Of a DNA stretch of 64,000 bases, positions 1-12,685 are shown in pieces (within the stretch, counting starts at the first letter, position 1; each line of letters begins with the position of its first letter). The notes under the pieces are model-generated. The model did no database searches and was not told the origin of the DNA. It saw only the letters and a list, made by a program, of their open reading frames with translations. Position numbers and translations under genes: made by a program. The stretch lies in the NCBI GenBank assembly GCA_029204225.1, contig CM055109.1:24984723-25048722 (forward strand), read 5' to 3'. This stretch comes from Diphasiastrum complanatum (taxonomy: Eukaryota; Streptophyta; Lycopodiopsida; Lycopodiales; Lycopodiaceae).

Positions 1-1120
1 AAGAAGGAGACTGATTTTCCAATGTTTGTGTTTTCCTTTCTGAAGGATCTTCGTCATGACTGGGGTACTTCTTCTGATTAAGTCTCTTTGGATTACCCAT
101 CTACCTTCTTTAGCCTTGTCTTTTTCATCTTTGACTTGTGATCTTGGTTGTTGATCTTGTTGATGTTATTGTTGGCAGTGTAACTGCCTTAGTGGATCCA
201 AGCAGATCCACTCTCTCCCCCCCAAAAAAAATAATCTGTTGTTGGGGATGTTATTATTGGAACCCGCATGCTCAAGGGTGGATCAGTGTTTGGAACTACA
301 GTTGAAACACATTGAACATGCGATTAAATCAAAGATTGAACAGATTTTAACTAAATTTGTTTCGATCTTGCTGTAGGTGACTCAAAGATGACTATGGCAA
401 TGAGATGCAAGAATCAACTCGGACGTGATATGTACTTCGCAGATTTGAAATATGCTCAAAAATTTGAAACTCTGTATAAGGTTATTTGAAGATTGATAGA
501 GGAATGACAAGTTATTCTTGAGATACGCTACATGATGTCTCCTGTTCAATGGCTATCCTTGATGAACTAAAATCAAATCTGGAAAAAGATATGCAATTAG
601 AAGAAATTACCAAATAAAAAATGATAAAAAATAAACAAGGAAGGTACCAATGTTACAAAGAGTGAAAGCTGTAGAGCACTTGTCAAACAAAAAGTCATTT
701 ATCAACATGTATAATTCACCTGGACAATTTCATGTTTCTATTGATCTTTTTAGAGTAATGAAAGAACTCTCATAAGCCCTTGTCAAAAACAAGACAGAAA
801 TAGTGACACTGAATCTACCATCGTTGATAGTAGATGTTGTAAGATATAGCTTGAGATGCAGTTATGGTTGAGGTACTATGTCCTGAGGATCTCTCTGAGC
901 AAGAGATTCAGAACCAAATCTCTATCTAGCTTTCCAATTCCTAGATGTATTGTGTATTGTCACATTGGAAATTTTATCAACATGTGGAAAGGCAAATAGA
1001 TTTGAGGTTGCAGAAGGGAAGAAAAACTGTCAATTCGTTGTGGAGGTGTCTCTTGGTTGGACATTGTAACAGATGACGGAATAGCGGTTTTGCTTTCCTC
1101 CTACAAGAACTCATGTCATA
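1..1120. other. No gene recognised
   Basis: A short open frame runs from the window edge to a stop near base 81, ending in the residues KDLRHDWGTSSD. It could be the tail of a coding exon or of a gag gene, but I cannot assign it. The rest is AT-rich sequence with scattered stops in all frames and no terminal repeats that I can recognise. Confidence 0.4.
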
Positions 1121-2602
1121 TTAGTGTCTTTTTGCATTATGGAGCTGGTGAATTGCATGGTAATGTAGAAATTTGCAAGAAACTTCTCGAGTGAGCAGCA
1201 GGTTTAACTGTTGGTTGCTATGGTGCTCGTGTTGTGTTGTCATGAGGATCCTATCGTGACTCATAACTGGCATGGCGGGCAAATAGAATCTTGTTGGTTT
1301 GTTTTGGATAGTCTTTGAAACTGTGTTTTCTAACACAGTCGAGACATTCAGCATGGTACCTGGTCTTGACTGGACAATCAACCATAAAGTAGCCGGTTTC
1401 ACTACAAATGATATAACTGTTGTTCAATGGCCCTTGTATAATGAATAGCCATCTTGTATGGCGAATGGTTCTGGACTTTATGGTGGGTATTCATGATAAT
1501 GCAAGGAATGTTCAGATTGTGACGGTTGTTCTTCATATTGTTGGATCGTATGTGCTTGGATAGGCTGATAGAAAGGACAAGCATCAGCAGGATGCATAGC
1601 CCGGCAATGTAGACACCATATTGGTTTTCGTCTATAAGGTACCTATGTAGGGTTTGGCTGCCTAGGCATATGGATTTGGATAGACTTCAGGGTAGATTGA
1701 AACTCATTGGTGAATATCTCCATCTGTAGTTGGTGTTGCTTATTAAGCAACTCCAACTGGGATTTCCAAGGCTGATCTTAGGTGTCCTCGATCGGCTTTG
1801 ACTCATGGACAGGAGCACATGTTGCTCTCCTTTATCTGGATTCATCAACATCTGATCCTTCATCTTCCTCCTTGATGGAATCAGACATAGCTAGCTCTAG
1901 GCTCATATATTCATCATTGGATTTAAGTTCGCGTCTAATCCATCTTGGAAGGCCGACTAAAAGCCAGATGATGAGCATTTGTTCAGAGGGTTGTTCTTGT
2001 ACTTAAATTTTGAGGCGTTTGAAATGCTCAATATAGTCTCGTACACGTTCATCTTTTGCCATCTTGATGTTACTCAATTTGACAAAAGGACTCTCGATCA
2101 AGTGAAAGGGCTTAAAACTCTTGATAAAAGACTCTTTCAAAATTGACCAGTCTGTCTTATCTTCACGATCAAGGTTGAAAACCTAGTCACGTGCTTTAGC
2201 AATCCTGGTCATCGAAAACAGTTGGACCATAGCAGCGGGAGATGTTTCGCCATACACATCACATGCATTCTCAAAAATTTGCAAAAATCTTTGAGGGTCC
2301 GAACTACCGTCAAACTTTGGTAGATCTAGCTTGGGTGTACGTCTCTCAAGATGAGCATCGTGGGTAGCAGAAGTACCATTAAGGTTAGTTCTAGCCTATG
2401 AGGGTTCAACACCATAAAAATGGGGTTGTGCTCGTGAAGAATCGGCTCTATCAGGTTCTTGTCCCTCGAATGGGTTTGTAGATGGCTCGTGTATTTGGGC
2501 CCGCATTCGGTAGAACCTATGATGTCTGATTTGTTCAGCTACAGGGGACCTGATCTCATATGGATAATCTTTTGGAATTTCAGGATGCGTATGTTGGTCC
2601 AT
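1121..2602 (-). pseudogene. gag: Ty3/gypsy gag remnant (capsid and zinc-knuckle region)
   Basis: This is a decayed Gag gene, the structural protein of a retrotransposon particle. Reading the minus strand from the ATG at 2602, an N-terminal region is followed by a capsid-like stretch containing FDGSSDPQRFLQIFENAC and then DWSILKESFIKSFKPF, the pattern of plant gypsy retrotransposon gag domains. A cysteine-histidine cluster, CLHCRAMHPADAC, follows near 1600. At least six stop codons interrupt the frame, including a TAG where relatives have Trp (the WFLNL position). The fragment at 10327-11560 is a related copy. No protease or reverse transcriptase follows within the window. Assignment to gag is firm; the exact lineage is not. 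Confidence 0.75.
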
Positions 2603-2629
2603 TGGGTATTGTTGTGTCTTTTTGGTGTT

Positions 2630-2745
2630 GTATGAGTTTCTGGTGTTTTTGGATTTTTTAGGGTTTTTGGTGTTTTTGAATTTTTGGTGTTTTTGGATTT
2701 TTGGTGTTTTTTTTGGATTTTTTGGATTTTTTAGTGTGTTTAAGG
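2630..2745. repeat. T/G-rich simple repeat
   Basis: An imperfect repeat built from TTTTTGGTG and TTTTTGGATTTTT units lies just upstream of the minus-strand gag start, so it would sit in that element's leader. On the other strand it reads as AAAAACC-rich DNA. Confidence 0.6.
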
Positions 2746-2917
2746 AAGTGAAGGGGGAGAATCAGTATGTAAAGGGATTTCTATTGGTATGAGTTTTATT
2801 TTTAATTTTTAATTTTTTTAGACAGGCTTTGGGGAGATGGTGGTTTGGTCGAAATGGCAATCAGAGGTTTCGTTTGAAAGTTCTGTGGTCTGGGGTGGAT
2901 TTGGTCCTGTTGAGATG

Positions 2918-3375
2918 GTGAGGAACTCCTTCGGTCGAGATCGAACCTAGAACCTCCGGTCGAGATGTGATCGCTTCCTTCGATCGAGATTTGATAGAAA
3001 CCCTTCGGTCGAGATTTGATAGAAACTCGTCAGTCGAGATCTGATAGAAATGCTTTGGTCGAGATCTGACCCGACGCTTCGATCGAGATTTCAACGGAAA
3101 CGCTTCGGTTGGGATTTAAGACAGGGCTCCGGTTGAGATTTGAGTCAGGGCTTCGGTTGAGATTTGAGACAGGGCTCCGATTGAGATTTGAGTCAGGGAT
3201 TCGGTTGAGATTTGAGTCAGGGCTTCGGTTGAGATTTGAGACAGGGCTCCGGTTGAGATTTGAGTCAGGGATTCGGTTGAGATTTCAGTCAGGGCTTTGA
3301 TTGAGATTTGAGACAAGGCTCCGGTTGAGATTTCGCAAGGGGCTCCGGTTGAGATTTTGTATGGAGGCCTCGATC
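2918..3375. repeat. 24-bp minisatellite
   Basis: About 18 tandem units of 24 bp share the core CGGTTGAGATTTGAG. Units alternate between forms with CTCCGGTT and CTTCGGTT, and become more diverged (GGTCGAGATCTGATAG) towards the left end. Because 24 is divisible by three and the unit has no stop in some frames, open frames appear on both strands with an eight-residue period (LRLRFESG on plus, ALTQISTE on minus). These are most likely by-products of the repeat. It lies in the leader of the gag remnant. Confidence 0.9.
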
Positions 3376-5722
3376 GAGAATGGAAGCATGAGGGGATGGT
3401 TGGAGCATGAGCGTGTGTGTTAGCAGGGCAGGATTTGTTCTAGTTGTTCTGATTCATTAGAGGTGAATGTGTAGTGGGGTTGGCTCTATTAGGAGAAGGG
3501 ATTAATCTAATGGAGGACGTTTGTAGAAGCATGAAAGTTCTGTGTTACAATTGTTGCAGGAGCGTCCGGACTTGGTGTTGAATCAAAACCAGCTCTTTTA
3601 GTGTGTTTGCTAACAATGAGGCAACCTCAGCCAGTGGATGTGGACAATGATGTAGCCATTGATATGGCTCTGTCCAGTTTGTAGAAACTCAGATGTGTGG
3701 AAAGATTGGGAGTTTGTTTGCAGGAATCTGGGCAGGGACAATGTTGCAGTTCTTATAGATTTAGAATGCATTGGAGTTCAAGTGGCAAAGGTGTCAAATG
3801 TTGCCAGATTCTACACTTTTTAGAATCTGTTTACTGTTCTGCTTCTTACTTCTTGCGTATAGAATTGTTTATGCCTGTCACTAGGCATGTTAAGGCATTT
3901 TCTTGAATGTTAGCTTCTTAGTCAAGGCCCAAAACATGCAAGAAGAGACTGGTATCAATGTAGTATTAATGTCCCGCCTGTTAGAGGACAACTCAGATCT
4001 GTCTCTCTTGAACCGTGTCACATGCAATCAATCCATCATGTAACCAAAACGTTCAACCAAATGATCAACATGCAGTCCAGGTGAACAACCATGAAATCTA
4101 CTTCTACTTTGCTGCAAAATGAACTAAAATCAGATCCTAAGCACTACTATACTTGCATAAATCGACAAAACAAGAACAAGAACTAATCTACAGCATTTTA
4201 GAGGTCCAAGAATCAAGAAACCAACCAGTCTTTTGATTCTTGGACATCCCAAGAACATCAAGAACTAGAATGTCAAGAATATACAGGATCTTCACCACAT
4301 TTCTAGCCTATTTAGTTTACCTGAATGTTGGCTCCTACGTTAATCCACAAAAAAAAAAAAAAAAACTAATCCACTCTAGAAAAGCAGCAAATCTAATCCA
4401 CTCTACAGTCCACAACCACATACAAAGGAAGGAAGGGCAAGATCATGAATGCATCACTCAACAAATAAGCATGATCAAGGAGCTCAATGGATGCACCAAA
4501 CTCGTGAAGGCTCTTCTCATTTAAGCATGGAGTAGATATAATTCACAAAAAGCTCCTCTTCACAAAGAGGGAGTCTCTTAAATAAGCTGAGAGCTCCTTA
4601 GGTGGCATCCTAGTGGAATTTCCACATTTCACAAACTACAAGTGAAATAATGCTCTCCACTAGAGGTCACCATCAAAAGGTGGCTCACTCTACTTTCTTT
4701 AAGAGGGTTCTACTTGCATTTATTACATTAGCCTAGAAATACTAGTTCCTACATGGTCATTCCATCTTCCCGGATTCACCATGAGGCTTACACAGTTCCT
4801 ACTTGACATTATTAACTAGTATTCCTTGGCTCTCATACTCGGCTCTCAGTCTTCGTTAGTCTCGTCTTCATAGAGACCTCCTTGGTCTAAGGTGAGAGGT
4901 GCTCTTGAGTTGCTCTGTCCAAGTATCTTGGGGATTCAGCAGAATCAGCCAACAAGAATGTAGACAGACACTGCTGATCTACATAATAGATTATTATAGC
5001 ATTCAACAAAATCAAACCAATGTGCAAAATTGAATAAACAAGTGAATCAAATACACAAATAGTAGTAGACAAATATTCATTCGAGATCATATAATCATTC
5101 AGAATAATATGTGCATAACAGCTACAATATTATCTATTGATCTTCTGATTTCAAGCACTGTGTGACAGATACACACAGTGCATTGGCGTGAGAAAAATAC
5201 AATTATCTCATGAATAGTGTCTCACTTACTAGTGGACTTCTAGATCTGTTGATCCTCTTACAAAATTGTCTCGCTCATAGGCATACATATATTCTATATA
5301 TTTTCGTCTTTTTAGTTTTATACATCAAGCAGAAAAGTATATAGTTCGCAAACTTTTTCGTATCACATCGTGTAACTTTCCAGATCAGAAAGATTAATCT
5401 TGAAATGACAAATGGAATTGGAATGAGAATGGGAACTTTATGTAGACATTAGCTTGGACTAGTTAATTGAAGTTTACATAAAGATTTGGTTTTCATTTTT
5501 GCTTCTGATTAAGGCAAATGTAGCTTGTTGTTGTTTTTCTCTTAAGCTTGGATTAGGCTTGCAAATAGTAGGCTTGGATTGAGCTTACAAACAATAAGAT
5601 TGAATGAATAGAAGTAAATGTTTTTTATTTGCATTGGATGTGACAATTGAAGCATTTCTATCATTCTAATTTGAGCACTTGCTGTTGTAGTTGCATAATA
5701 GGAAAACACACAAGCAACCCCA
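3376..5722. other. Intergenic, no gene recognised
   Basis: Short open frames here look random. An A18 run lies at 4349-4366, between two copies of the phrase TAATCCACTCTA or a close variant, and could mark an old retroposon tail, but no upstream element is recognisable. The stretch should hold the 5' LTR of the gypsy element that starts at 5723. I could not find a match to that element's 3' LTR, so the 5' LTR is missing or too diverged. Confidence 0.45.
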
Positions 5723-6531
5723 ATGGATCAAACCAATGAAAACCCCACCATTTGATCTATCAACCCATCCAATGTGGCACAAGCTCTTGAACTTTTATAT
5801 CAATAAATTCAAGCCACTAATAAGCAGCTTTTTGAAACTAATCAAAGAAACCAAGACTTAGAGTCTAGGTTAGCCAATCAGAAGAAGCATGTAGTTCCAC
5901 CTCTTGTAAAAGTGTTTAAGGGGGACAAGAAAGATAGGAACTTACAAGTGGTAAGTTCTTGGCTAAATGTTTGGAACAAATACTTCGCCATGAACCAATT
6001 CCCTGAATCTGAGAAGTTATCCACTGTCACCATGTTCCTCGAAGGAAGAGCCTTAGTTTGGTGGGATGACTTAGTTGCAAAGGCAATCAACCTTGTACAT
6101 GGGATGATTTTTGCAGGCTTTTTAGGGATTATTTTCTACCACTTTTAGATGACTATGAACACTTCCAAAAGTTGAGTCATCTAACCATGAATAAATGTTT
6201 GGAACAATTTATTCAAGATTTTCATGAGTACCTAAATCCACTTTATAGTGATATTCCGCCAAAGGTGCTATTAGGGCTGCAAAATACTTTGATGACACAC
6301 CTAAGCCACCTAGGGGTCAATAGTCTAATGAGCAAAAAACATGTTTTCAATTTAAGATGGGGGATAGGGAAGCTGTTAGTGAAACACATCCCAATTCCAA
6401 CCATCTTAAGAAAACCAAGAAAAACTTTAAAAACCATCAAGGTGGCATTGATAAAGCTGAAGCTCGTAAGAAGAACCTGTGCTTCAAGTGCAATAACAAG
6501 GGTCACCTTGCACAAGATTGCGTCAAATAAC
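5723..6531 (+). pseudogene. gag: Gypsy element 1 gag, broken
   Basis: The frame starts MDQTNENPT and is soon stopped. It continues with a capsid-like region containing LVKVFKGDKKDRNLQ, MNQFPESEKL and FLEGRALVWWDDL, typical of plant Ty3/gypsy Gag. A CX2CX4HX4C zinc knuckle (CFKCNNKGHLAQDC) lies at 6480-6521, in another frame from the long open stretch before it, so at least one frameshift is present. The knuckle would bind the element's RNA during packaging. The matching pol starts about 35 bases downstream. Confidence 0.8.
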
Positions 6532-6564
6532 TAGCTTCTACCTTAGGTAATCTATCTCAAAATA

Positions 6565-9215
6565 ATGAGATGGATGTATTATGTCCTTAGTTCTTTAGTC
6601 TTTGGACCTAATGACCTTAAGTGCATTAAAAGTAAAGAAATTGAACAGGTAACCGTTAAGAATAGATATCCACTGCCGCGGATAAATGACCTAATAGATT
6701 ATCTTGGTGGTGCTAGGTACTTTACCAAGATAAATATAAGGTTGGGATTCCATCAGATACGCATTAAGGTAGAAGATATACCAAAAACCGAGTTTTGAAC
6801 TTGCTTTGGTCACTAAAAATTTTTGGTGTTGCCTTTTGGTTTGACCAATTCACTGGAAACTTTCCAATAGATGATGAACGATTTGTTCAGGCCATATTTG
6901 GAAACATCTGTAGTGGTATTCTTAGATGATATGCTAGTGTTCAGTAAGACTTTGGCGGAACATAAAGAGCATCTTAGGATTGTCTGGGACATCCTAAGAA
7001 GGGAAAAGCTCTTTGCCAAAGAGTCTATGTATGACTTTTTTTGCGAAGGAATTGTCCTACTTGGGGCATAAGATTTTTAAACGGGGAGTGGAGATTGAGG
7101 CCGATCGTATCCAGAGGGTTATTGATTGGCCTATGCTCACCACAGTTTGAGAAATCAAGTCTTTCTTGGGGTTTGTAAGATTTTTCTGTCGGCATATCCC
7201 AATTTGCTCGACTGGCATTTCCCCTTACCCAGGCCTTGAAAGGCTATAAGAAGCTAAGCCGGAGGGCTAAGAGTCCACTAGTGGTGTGGACGGAGGATAT
7301 GAATAATTGTTTTGAGTTGCTTAAGAAAAGTGTTACTTCGGCACCAATACTAATCATTGGCGATCCTAATAAGGCTTTTGTGGTTAGGACCGATGCCAAT
7401 GATTATGCTATTGGAGCTATTTTGATATTGTAGGATGGACATCCTGTGGCTTATGAAAGCAAGAAACTCAATCATGCTCAGTCTAGGTATTGTGCCTATG
7501 AGAAGGAATTGTTTGCAATTGTTCATTCCTTGACATTATTTGTATGGAGCTAGATTTGAAGTTTTGACGGATCATCAGACTCTTCGATATATCTGTGATG
7601 CTACAGATTTAAAGGGGAGGCAAGCTAGATGGGCTGAGCTGATGCAAATCTTTGACTTTTCTATACGTTATTGTAAAGGAAGTCAAAATACTCTAGCAGA
7701 TGCTTTGAGTCGGTTACCGGTTATTAATCAGTTGTGCTTTACTGTTATAGAACCGGAGTTGTTTTAGTCTCTTCAAGGACTATATGAGTCCGATCCTTTT
7801 TTTGGAAAGTATTTGCAACAAGTACTTTCGGGGGTCGATTTAGGTTTGCAAGATTCCTTGAATCAGGGAAAGACTGAAACAGATTTCCTAATTCGAAAGA
7901 GGATTTTGTTTCGTAAAGGAAAGGTGTGTGTACCGAAGAATGACATTGTAAGGGTCCAAATCTTGCATGAGTGTCATGATAGTCCATGCGCAGGACATTC
8001 GGGTAACAAAGAACACTTGACTTAGTTCGAAGGCAATTTTGGTGGCCTAAGATGAAAAGTTAGGTAGAGGCCTATGTACTTAAATGTACTCAGTGCCAGT
8101 TAAATAAAGCAGAGAGGCTAAAAGCTAGTGGCCTATTACATCCTTTAGATATTCCTACTGGAAAGTGAGAAAGTATATCTATAGATTTGTGGTCGGGCTT
8201 CCATGTACAAGAAAGGGTCACGATTCGGTTTGGGTCATTGTTGACAAACTTACAAAGTTTTCTCAATTTATCCCAACGAAAACTACTATTAAAGCTTTAG
8301 AACTAGGTCAATTGTTTGTTGAGAAGCTTTTTCGACTGTACGGGCTACCTTGCAATATTGTCAGTGACCGTGACCCAAAATTCACTGGGAATTTTTGGCA
8401 AGCAGTATTTGAAAAGTTGGAAACAACTTTAAGTTTGAGTTCTACAGATCATCCGAAATCAGACGGTCAAGGACCAATCAGACGATGGAGGATATGCTTC
8501 GAGCATATGTGGGCCATCGGTAGTCTGATTGGAAACAGTACCATCCACTGGTGGAATTTGTATATAACAATGCAAAACATTCAGCGATCGGATTCAGTCC
8601 TTTCATGCTTATGTATGGTTTTCAATCTTGATCATCAATTAGTGTTGGCATGAAAAACCTACGGGTGCAAGCCGCAGCTGATTTCCTTGCGAATATGCAA
8701 GAAATGTTATAGCTGGCTAAAGATAGCATAAGTAGTGCCTAAGACAGGGCAAGGCACTATGCTGATCTATTTTGGAAGCACAAGGTATTCATGGTCAACG
8801 ACTGGGTGTTTTTGAGGGTCCCTAATCACTCTAGGGGCTAGAAAACTGGTAAGTGTGCAAAGTTGGCGTCTAGGTATTGTGTCCTTTTAAGATTATCCAA
8901 GTGATAAACAAGGTCGCATACAAACTAGACCTTCCAGCTAACGTTGGAATTCATCATGTTTTCCACGTTAGTAAGCTGAAACACTCGTTGGGGGTTGGGG
9001 AGACCCTGGTCCTTGTGGAAGATCTAGTGGAACTTCTTCGTGATGAGTCCGTGAGTGGACCACTTGAACCCGAGGCGATTGTTGATAGTCGGCAGAGGAC
9101 TCTACGGAGTAGAGTGCTTCGGGAATTTTTTAGTCAGGTGGAGGGGCAAATCAGAAGAGGAGGATACCTGGGAAAAGGAGGCTGATCTCCAGAAGAATTT
9201 TCCAAATTTTTTTTT
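6565..9215 (+). pseudogene. pol: Gypsy element 1 pol with C-terminal chromodomain, broken
   Basis: Domains occur in normal order for a chromovirus-type Ty3/gypsy pol. Reverse transcriptase begins at about 6640 (VKNRYPLPRINDLID, then FLDDMLVFS at the catalytic YxDD position, here FLDD). RNase H follows at about 7370-7730 (VRTDANDYAIGA, DHQTLRYI, QNTLADALSRL). The integrase zinc finger is at about 7960-8100 (HECHDSPCAGHSG, then CTQCQ), and the integrase core at about 8165-8470 (VDKLTKF, VSDRDPKFTGNFW). A late-integrase GPY-like region (VGIHHVFHVSKLK) leads into a chromodomain (PLEPEAIVDSRQRTLRSRV). Stops and frameshifts interrupt nearly every domain. A single-base shift near 9143 separates the chromodomain start from its end (SEEEDTWEKEA in the next frame). 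The element cannot make active enzymes. Confidence 0.88.
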
Positions 9216-9235
9216 ACCAGGAAAAATTTAAGTTT

Positions 9236-9247
9236 AGGGGAAAGGAA
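9236..9247 (+). promoter_or_regulatory. Polypurine tract of gypsy element 1
   Basis: The tract AGGGGAAAGGAA sits immediately before a TGTTACATAC LTR start, where plus-strand priming would occur. Confidence 0.7.
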
Positions 9248-10326
9248 TGTTACATACCTATGTAACTAGCAGTACTTCAAACCCCTAATAGTCCATTTAG
9301 TGTTGGGGGCTAAATGACAAGGTACCCTTAGGATTAAGGGTATGTGCCCTTGGATAAAGACATGCAAGTGACTATACCTTAGTTGGAGGTATGGAGTCAC
9401 GCAACCCTTGGATAAGGGGTACCCTCAGTATTAAGGGTAGGTGTCTTAGATTAAGGTACTAGTGTCCTTGGTTAAAAGCAGGTAGGTATCTATGCCTTGG
9501 ATGGAGGTATGGAACCTAGAGAGGTGTTAGAAAGTCATTGGATGACTATTTTTCTAAAACCTTGGGCCTCAACCTTGAACCATATCACTTTATTGGTCTA
9601 GGACCAAAGTATACATGCACAACTTGGGCAATGGGACCTAGTAGGGGGGTGCCCTTCTAAAGTGTCCATTGAGTTCCCAACTCCACAAGAAAGGCATTCA
9701 AAGAGTCATAGGTTATGGAAGGAGTCTCTTGACCTTCCATAAGCCTATGGAGGCTCTTGGAGATTCTTTAACTCCCCTAGGCTTCTCTCTCTCTCATTGG
9801 ATGAGCATGGAACTCCATAGTGCATTGGAGGGGTCCATGGGCCATCTATATGAGGGTAGTAGGGCACCCATTGGGAGGGAGAGATCTCTTTTGTTTGCTT
9901 TGCTTATGCTCTAGTGTTGCTACTAGTGTGTAGAGTGCTTTCTTGTGGTAGTATGCTTGAGGTTTGGATCTTGCTTATGGTATGGGACATAAGTAGGGTT
10001 TGGATCTTGAGTATGCTATGGAGTGCTGTGGTATGCCTGTGATTTGTTTATGGTTAGCAAGGGGGTGCTAGATAGGTCTTGCTTGGAGCTTGGATCTAGC
10101 TATAGTTGGGTGGTGAATACTTGAGGCCAGCTTGTTATCTATCTTTGTGTTTAAAGAGTAGGGACACAGGTGGAGGAGAGATCCTTGGAGGCTTGCAGAT
10201 CCTTACTTTCAGGTGGAGGCATCCTAGCTTGGAGTTGGGGAGCATCTTGAAGCTTTCAGGTTGCTTGGAGGACATTTGGAGGCTCTATCTTGGATTTGGA
10301 GGACTTCCTCACCTCTACTTGTAAAA
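9248..10326 (+). repeat. 3' LTR of gypsy element 1
   Basis: The left end is set by the polypurine tract and a TG start. The right end is inferred from where minus-strand gag sequence begins (the CTGGTGG...GCAGGTAAGGCC stretch shared with 20590), so it may be truncated. Inside are direct repeats of phrases such as CCCTTGGATAA and TTGGAGGTATGGA. No matching 5' LTR was seen. Confidence 0.6.
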
Positions 10327-11560
10327 CTGGTGGTGCAGGTAAGGCCATGCACTATTGATTATTCGACGTGCCATACCTCGGTGTCGCATTTGGTGCCCCT
10401 TGATGATATGGATAAGAAATCTGATAAGGACTCCTCTTCTGTTGGACAATCTGGAGGTTAAATGGGCAAAAGGTTGTCTCGTGCGATGTTGCATTGCATA
10501 GATGGCAAAATCTTTGTGTCAGTCTCAGATTTTGCTTTAGGACTGGACACTCATTCGTTATATGATTTTGTGTGCACACTGAACACCATACATTTTCGTG
10601 ATGGGGATACTACAGCTGCTTCTGTTCCGGTGGATTGGACGTTGTTGCTATAGCTCCTTGTAAGGCTTTCAGTTTTTAATCGAACTGAGATGTAAGTTTC
10701 TCCATCTGCTATTTGTGTAGTTTTGTCATTTGTTCCAACAACAGTTTTGTGGATAGAATGGAGACGTTTGATGACGACGATGCTACCGAGGGGCTGAAGT
10801 GTGGATAGTGGGAGATTCATTATCTGATCTCTCATCCTCTTTCCTGATGGCATCTTCCATGGGTTATTGCAAAGTAGCGTACTGCTCCTGTCGTTTCAGT
10901 TCTCTTCTGATGTTGCGTGGTAACTCCACAAGGAACCACATGATCACCGCATGACGGGAGTTAGGACTGCATTGTATTCGGATCATAGATGTTTGACCCG
11001 CTCAATATAGTCCTTGACCCTTCTCTTTTTTCCATCTTGACTTTGTTATGCAAGAGAAATGGGTCTTCTAGAAACCTCCTTGGTTTAAAGCACGTGATGA
11101 GAGCCGCTTTAATCGCTTCCCAGGTGGATTTTTTTTTTTCTCTGACAAGTTGAGAAACCAATTTTGAGCCACAACTACTAGTGACATGGTGAACAACATC
11201 AACTTCTCTGCAGATTTTCGATCATCGTAGATTTCACAAGCTTGCTTGTAGATCTGGAGGAAGCGGATGGGATCTGATGATCCTTCGTATTTTGGTATCT
11301 CCATCCGAGGTGCCCTCCGGACTACTTGCAAGGGACCGATAGGTACGGGTTGACCCATTGGATCCATTGGCACTGGTTTTGGATCTGTCTCTTGTTGTGC
11401 AGCTGCTACTCTGGGAAAGTGTGGTGTCTGATTCGCTATCCTTCTTGCTATTGATCATCCAAATTTCAGGTTCATCCGATGATAGAGTCCATGGTAGTTG
11501 GATCTTGCTGGTACAATGGGATCCAGTCTGGATCTTATGGATCTGATCAATCTGATAGGC
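10327..11560 (-). pseudogene. gag: Gag remnant of the CTCTCGCA-leader gypsy family
   Basis: Read on the minus strand, a capsid-like region (MEIPKYEGSSDPIRFLQIYK, then AQNWFLNL) is followed, after a frameshift at a T-run near 11135, by STWEAIKAALITCFKPRRF. Nearer 10580 lies a cysteine-histidine region (CTQNHITNECP, then CHLCNATSHETTFC). That second part closely matches the gag-protease fragment at 18839-20971, so both are the same family. Upstream on the same strand lie the leader, an Asp-tRNA primer site and an LTR, giving the canonical order LTR, primer site, leader, gag. The element is cut off at about 10327, before protease. Confidence 0.8.
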
Positions 11561-11569
11561 CGATATTGA

Positions 11570-12685
11570 GGATTCAGACCTCTTACGATGGTTTTTCCTT
11601 GATAACTTTTTACTCCTTGCACTGATTGTCTTGAGATTTTGACAATAGCCGGATCTGGTGCAGATCTTCCTATTGATAGGGTTCTCTATTGCGAGGGTTG
11701 GTTGTGCGAGGGTTCTTTAGCTATTTTTTAGTCAAAAATCTTGATATCTCTCAAATCATTTGGAAGTAACTCTCGCAAGGATCACAGGAGCTGAATTTGG
11801 CCTAGATCTGACTTTGAAAATTTCTACAAGGGTTAACTCTCGCAATAAGTAAAAAATTCATTGTTTGTGAGGGTTAAGAACTACTTTTTTTGTTTTATCT
11901 TTCCCAACAATCAGTACTAACTCTCGCTAGCTTCACCATTGATAGAAATTGACATTCTAAATCTATTGGAGTGGTCTGCAAGAATTATCTTTGGAAGGAT
12001 TTGATGGTTCTTCACTTTTTAGTGATTTTTTTGCACTAAAACCCAATTTTCTTCTCACTGGAATCAAACTAACTCTTGCAGACTCTTCTATGTTCTGGTC
12101 TCACTGAGAGGGAACTTCACAATTCTCTGTGAGGGTTCTTGACCATTGAAACTAAAAATTTGAGTGTATGCGAGGGTTCTAATAGATTTTCTCTCCTTTT
12201 TCTCACTGGCACTTGCACTGGAAACTAGCTCTTGCAAGCTTTTATGTGTCCTAGTCTCACTGAGATGGAACTTCAAAGAGAGCTATGAGAGTTTTTATGG
12301 AAATTTGAAATTTTTTGATTTTTTACAAGAGTTTTTTTGAATTTTTATGGTTTTTTCTCTGATTTTTGCAATATGCTTGGAACTAACTCTCGCAGTTTTC
12401 TATGTAGGTCTGGGATTGTACCATGGAGCTGCTGCCAGTTAACTCTCACTGGTTTTGGAAAAAACAAATTCTGATGAAAAATTTGGCTCTTTTTTCCTCC
12501 AAAATACAGATTGGTGTGTTTTTTAAGTTTTTTCAAGTTTTGGTTTGGACCTCCTCCGCTAGCTGGGAATAGTCCAACACAAGAAAATACAGAAAACTAA
12601 CTCTTTCTGCTCCAAAATTCACCTAAAACTATTCTAAAAAGCAAGAAATAGCTAAAATGCAGCTATACTAGTTAGTGAGAACCTA
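11570..12685 (-). repeat. Gypsy leader with dispersed CTCTCGCA / TGCGAGAG motifs
   Basis: The untranslated leader between primer site and gag contains more than ten short copies of AACTCTCGCA, CTCTTGCA or the reverse complement form TGCGAGGGTT, in both orientations. Two longer copies of a phrase containing GTCTCACTGAGAGGGAACTTC occur near 12095 and 12250. The plus-strand leader at 32716-33720 carries the same motif set. No protein is evident. Confidence 0.7.

Noticed and set aside
3109-3316. Paired open frames on both strands with eight-residue repeats
   Set aside because: They follow from a 24-bp unit lacking stops; nothing indicates translation.
2918-3375. CRISPR-like array
   Set aside because: Units are directly tandem with no unique spacers, and the context is eukaryotic retrotransposon sequence.
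4349-4366. Poly-A tail of a LINE or SINE
   Set aside because: No upstream retroposon sequence or flanking duplication could be established.
7745-7987. Minus-strand open frame inside gypsy pol
   Set aside because: It is antisense to recognisable RNase H-integrase coding sequence and has no domain of its own.
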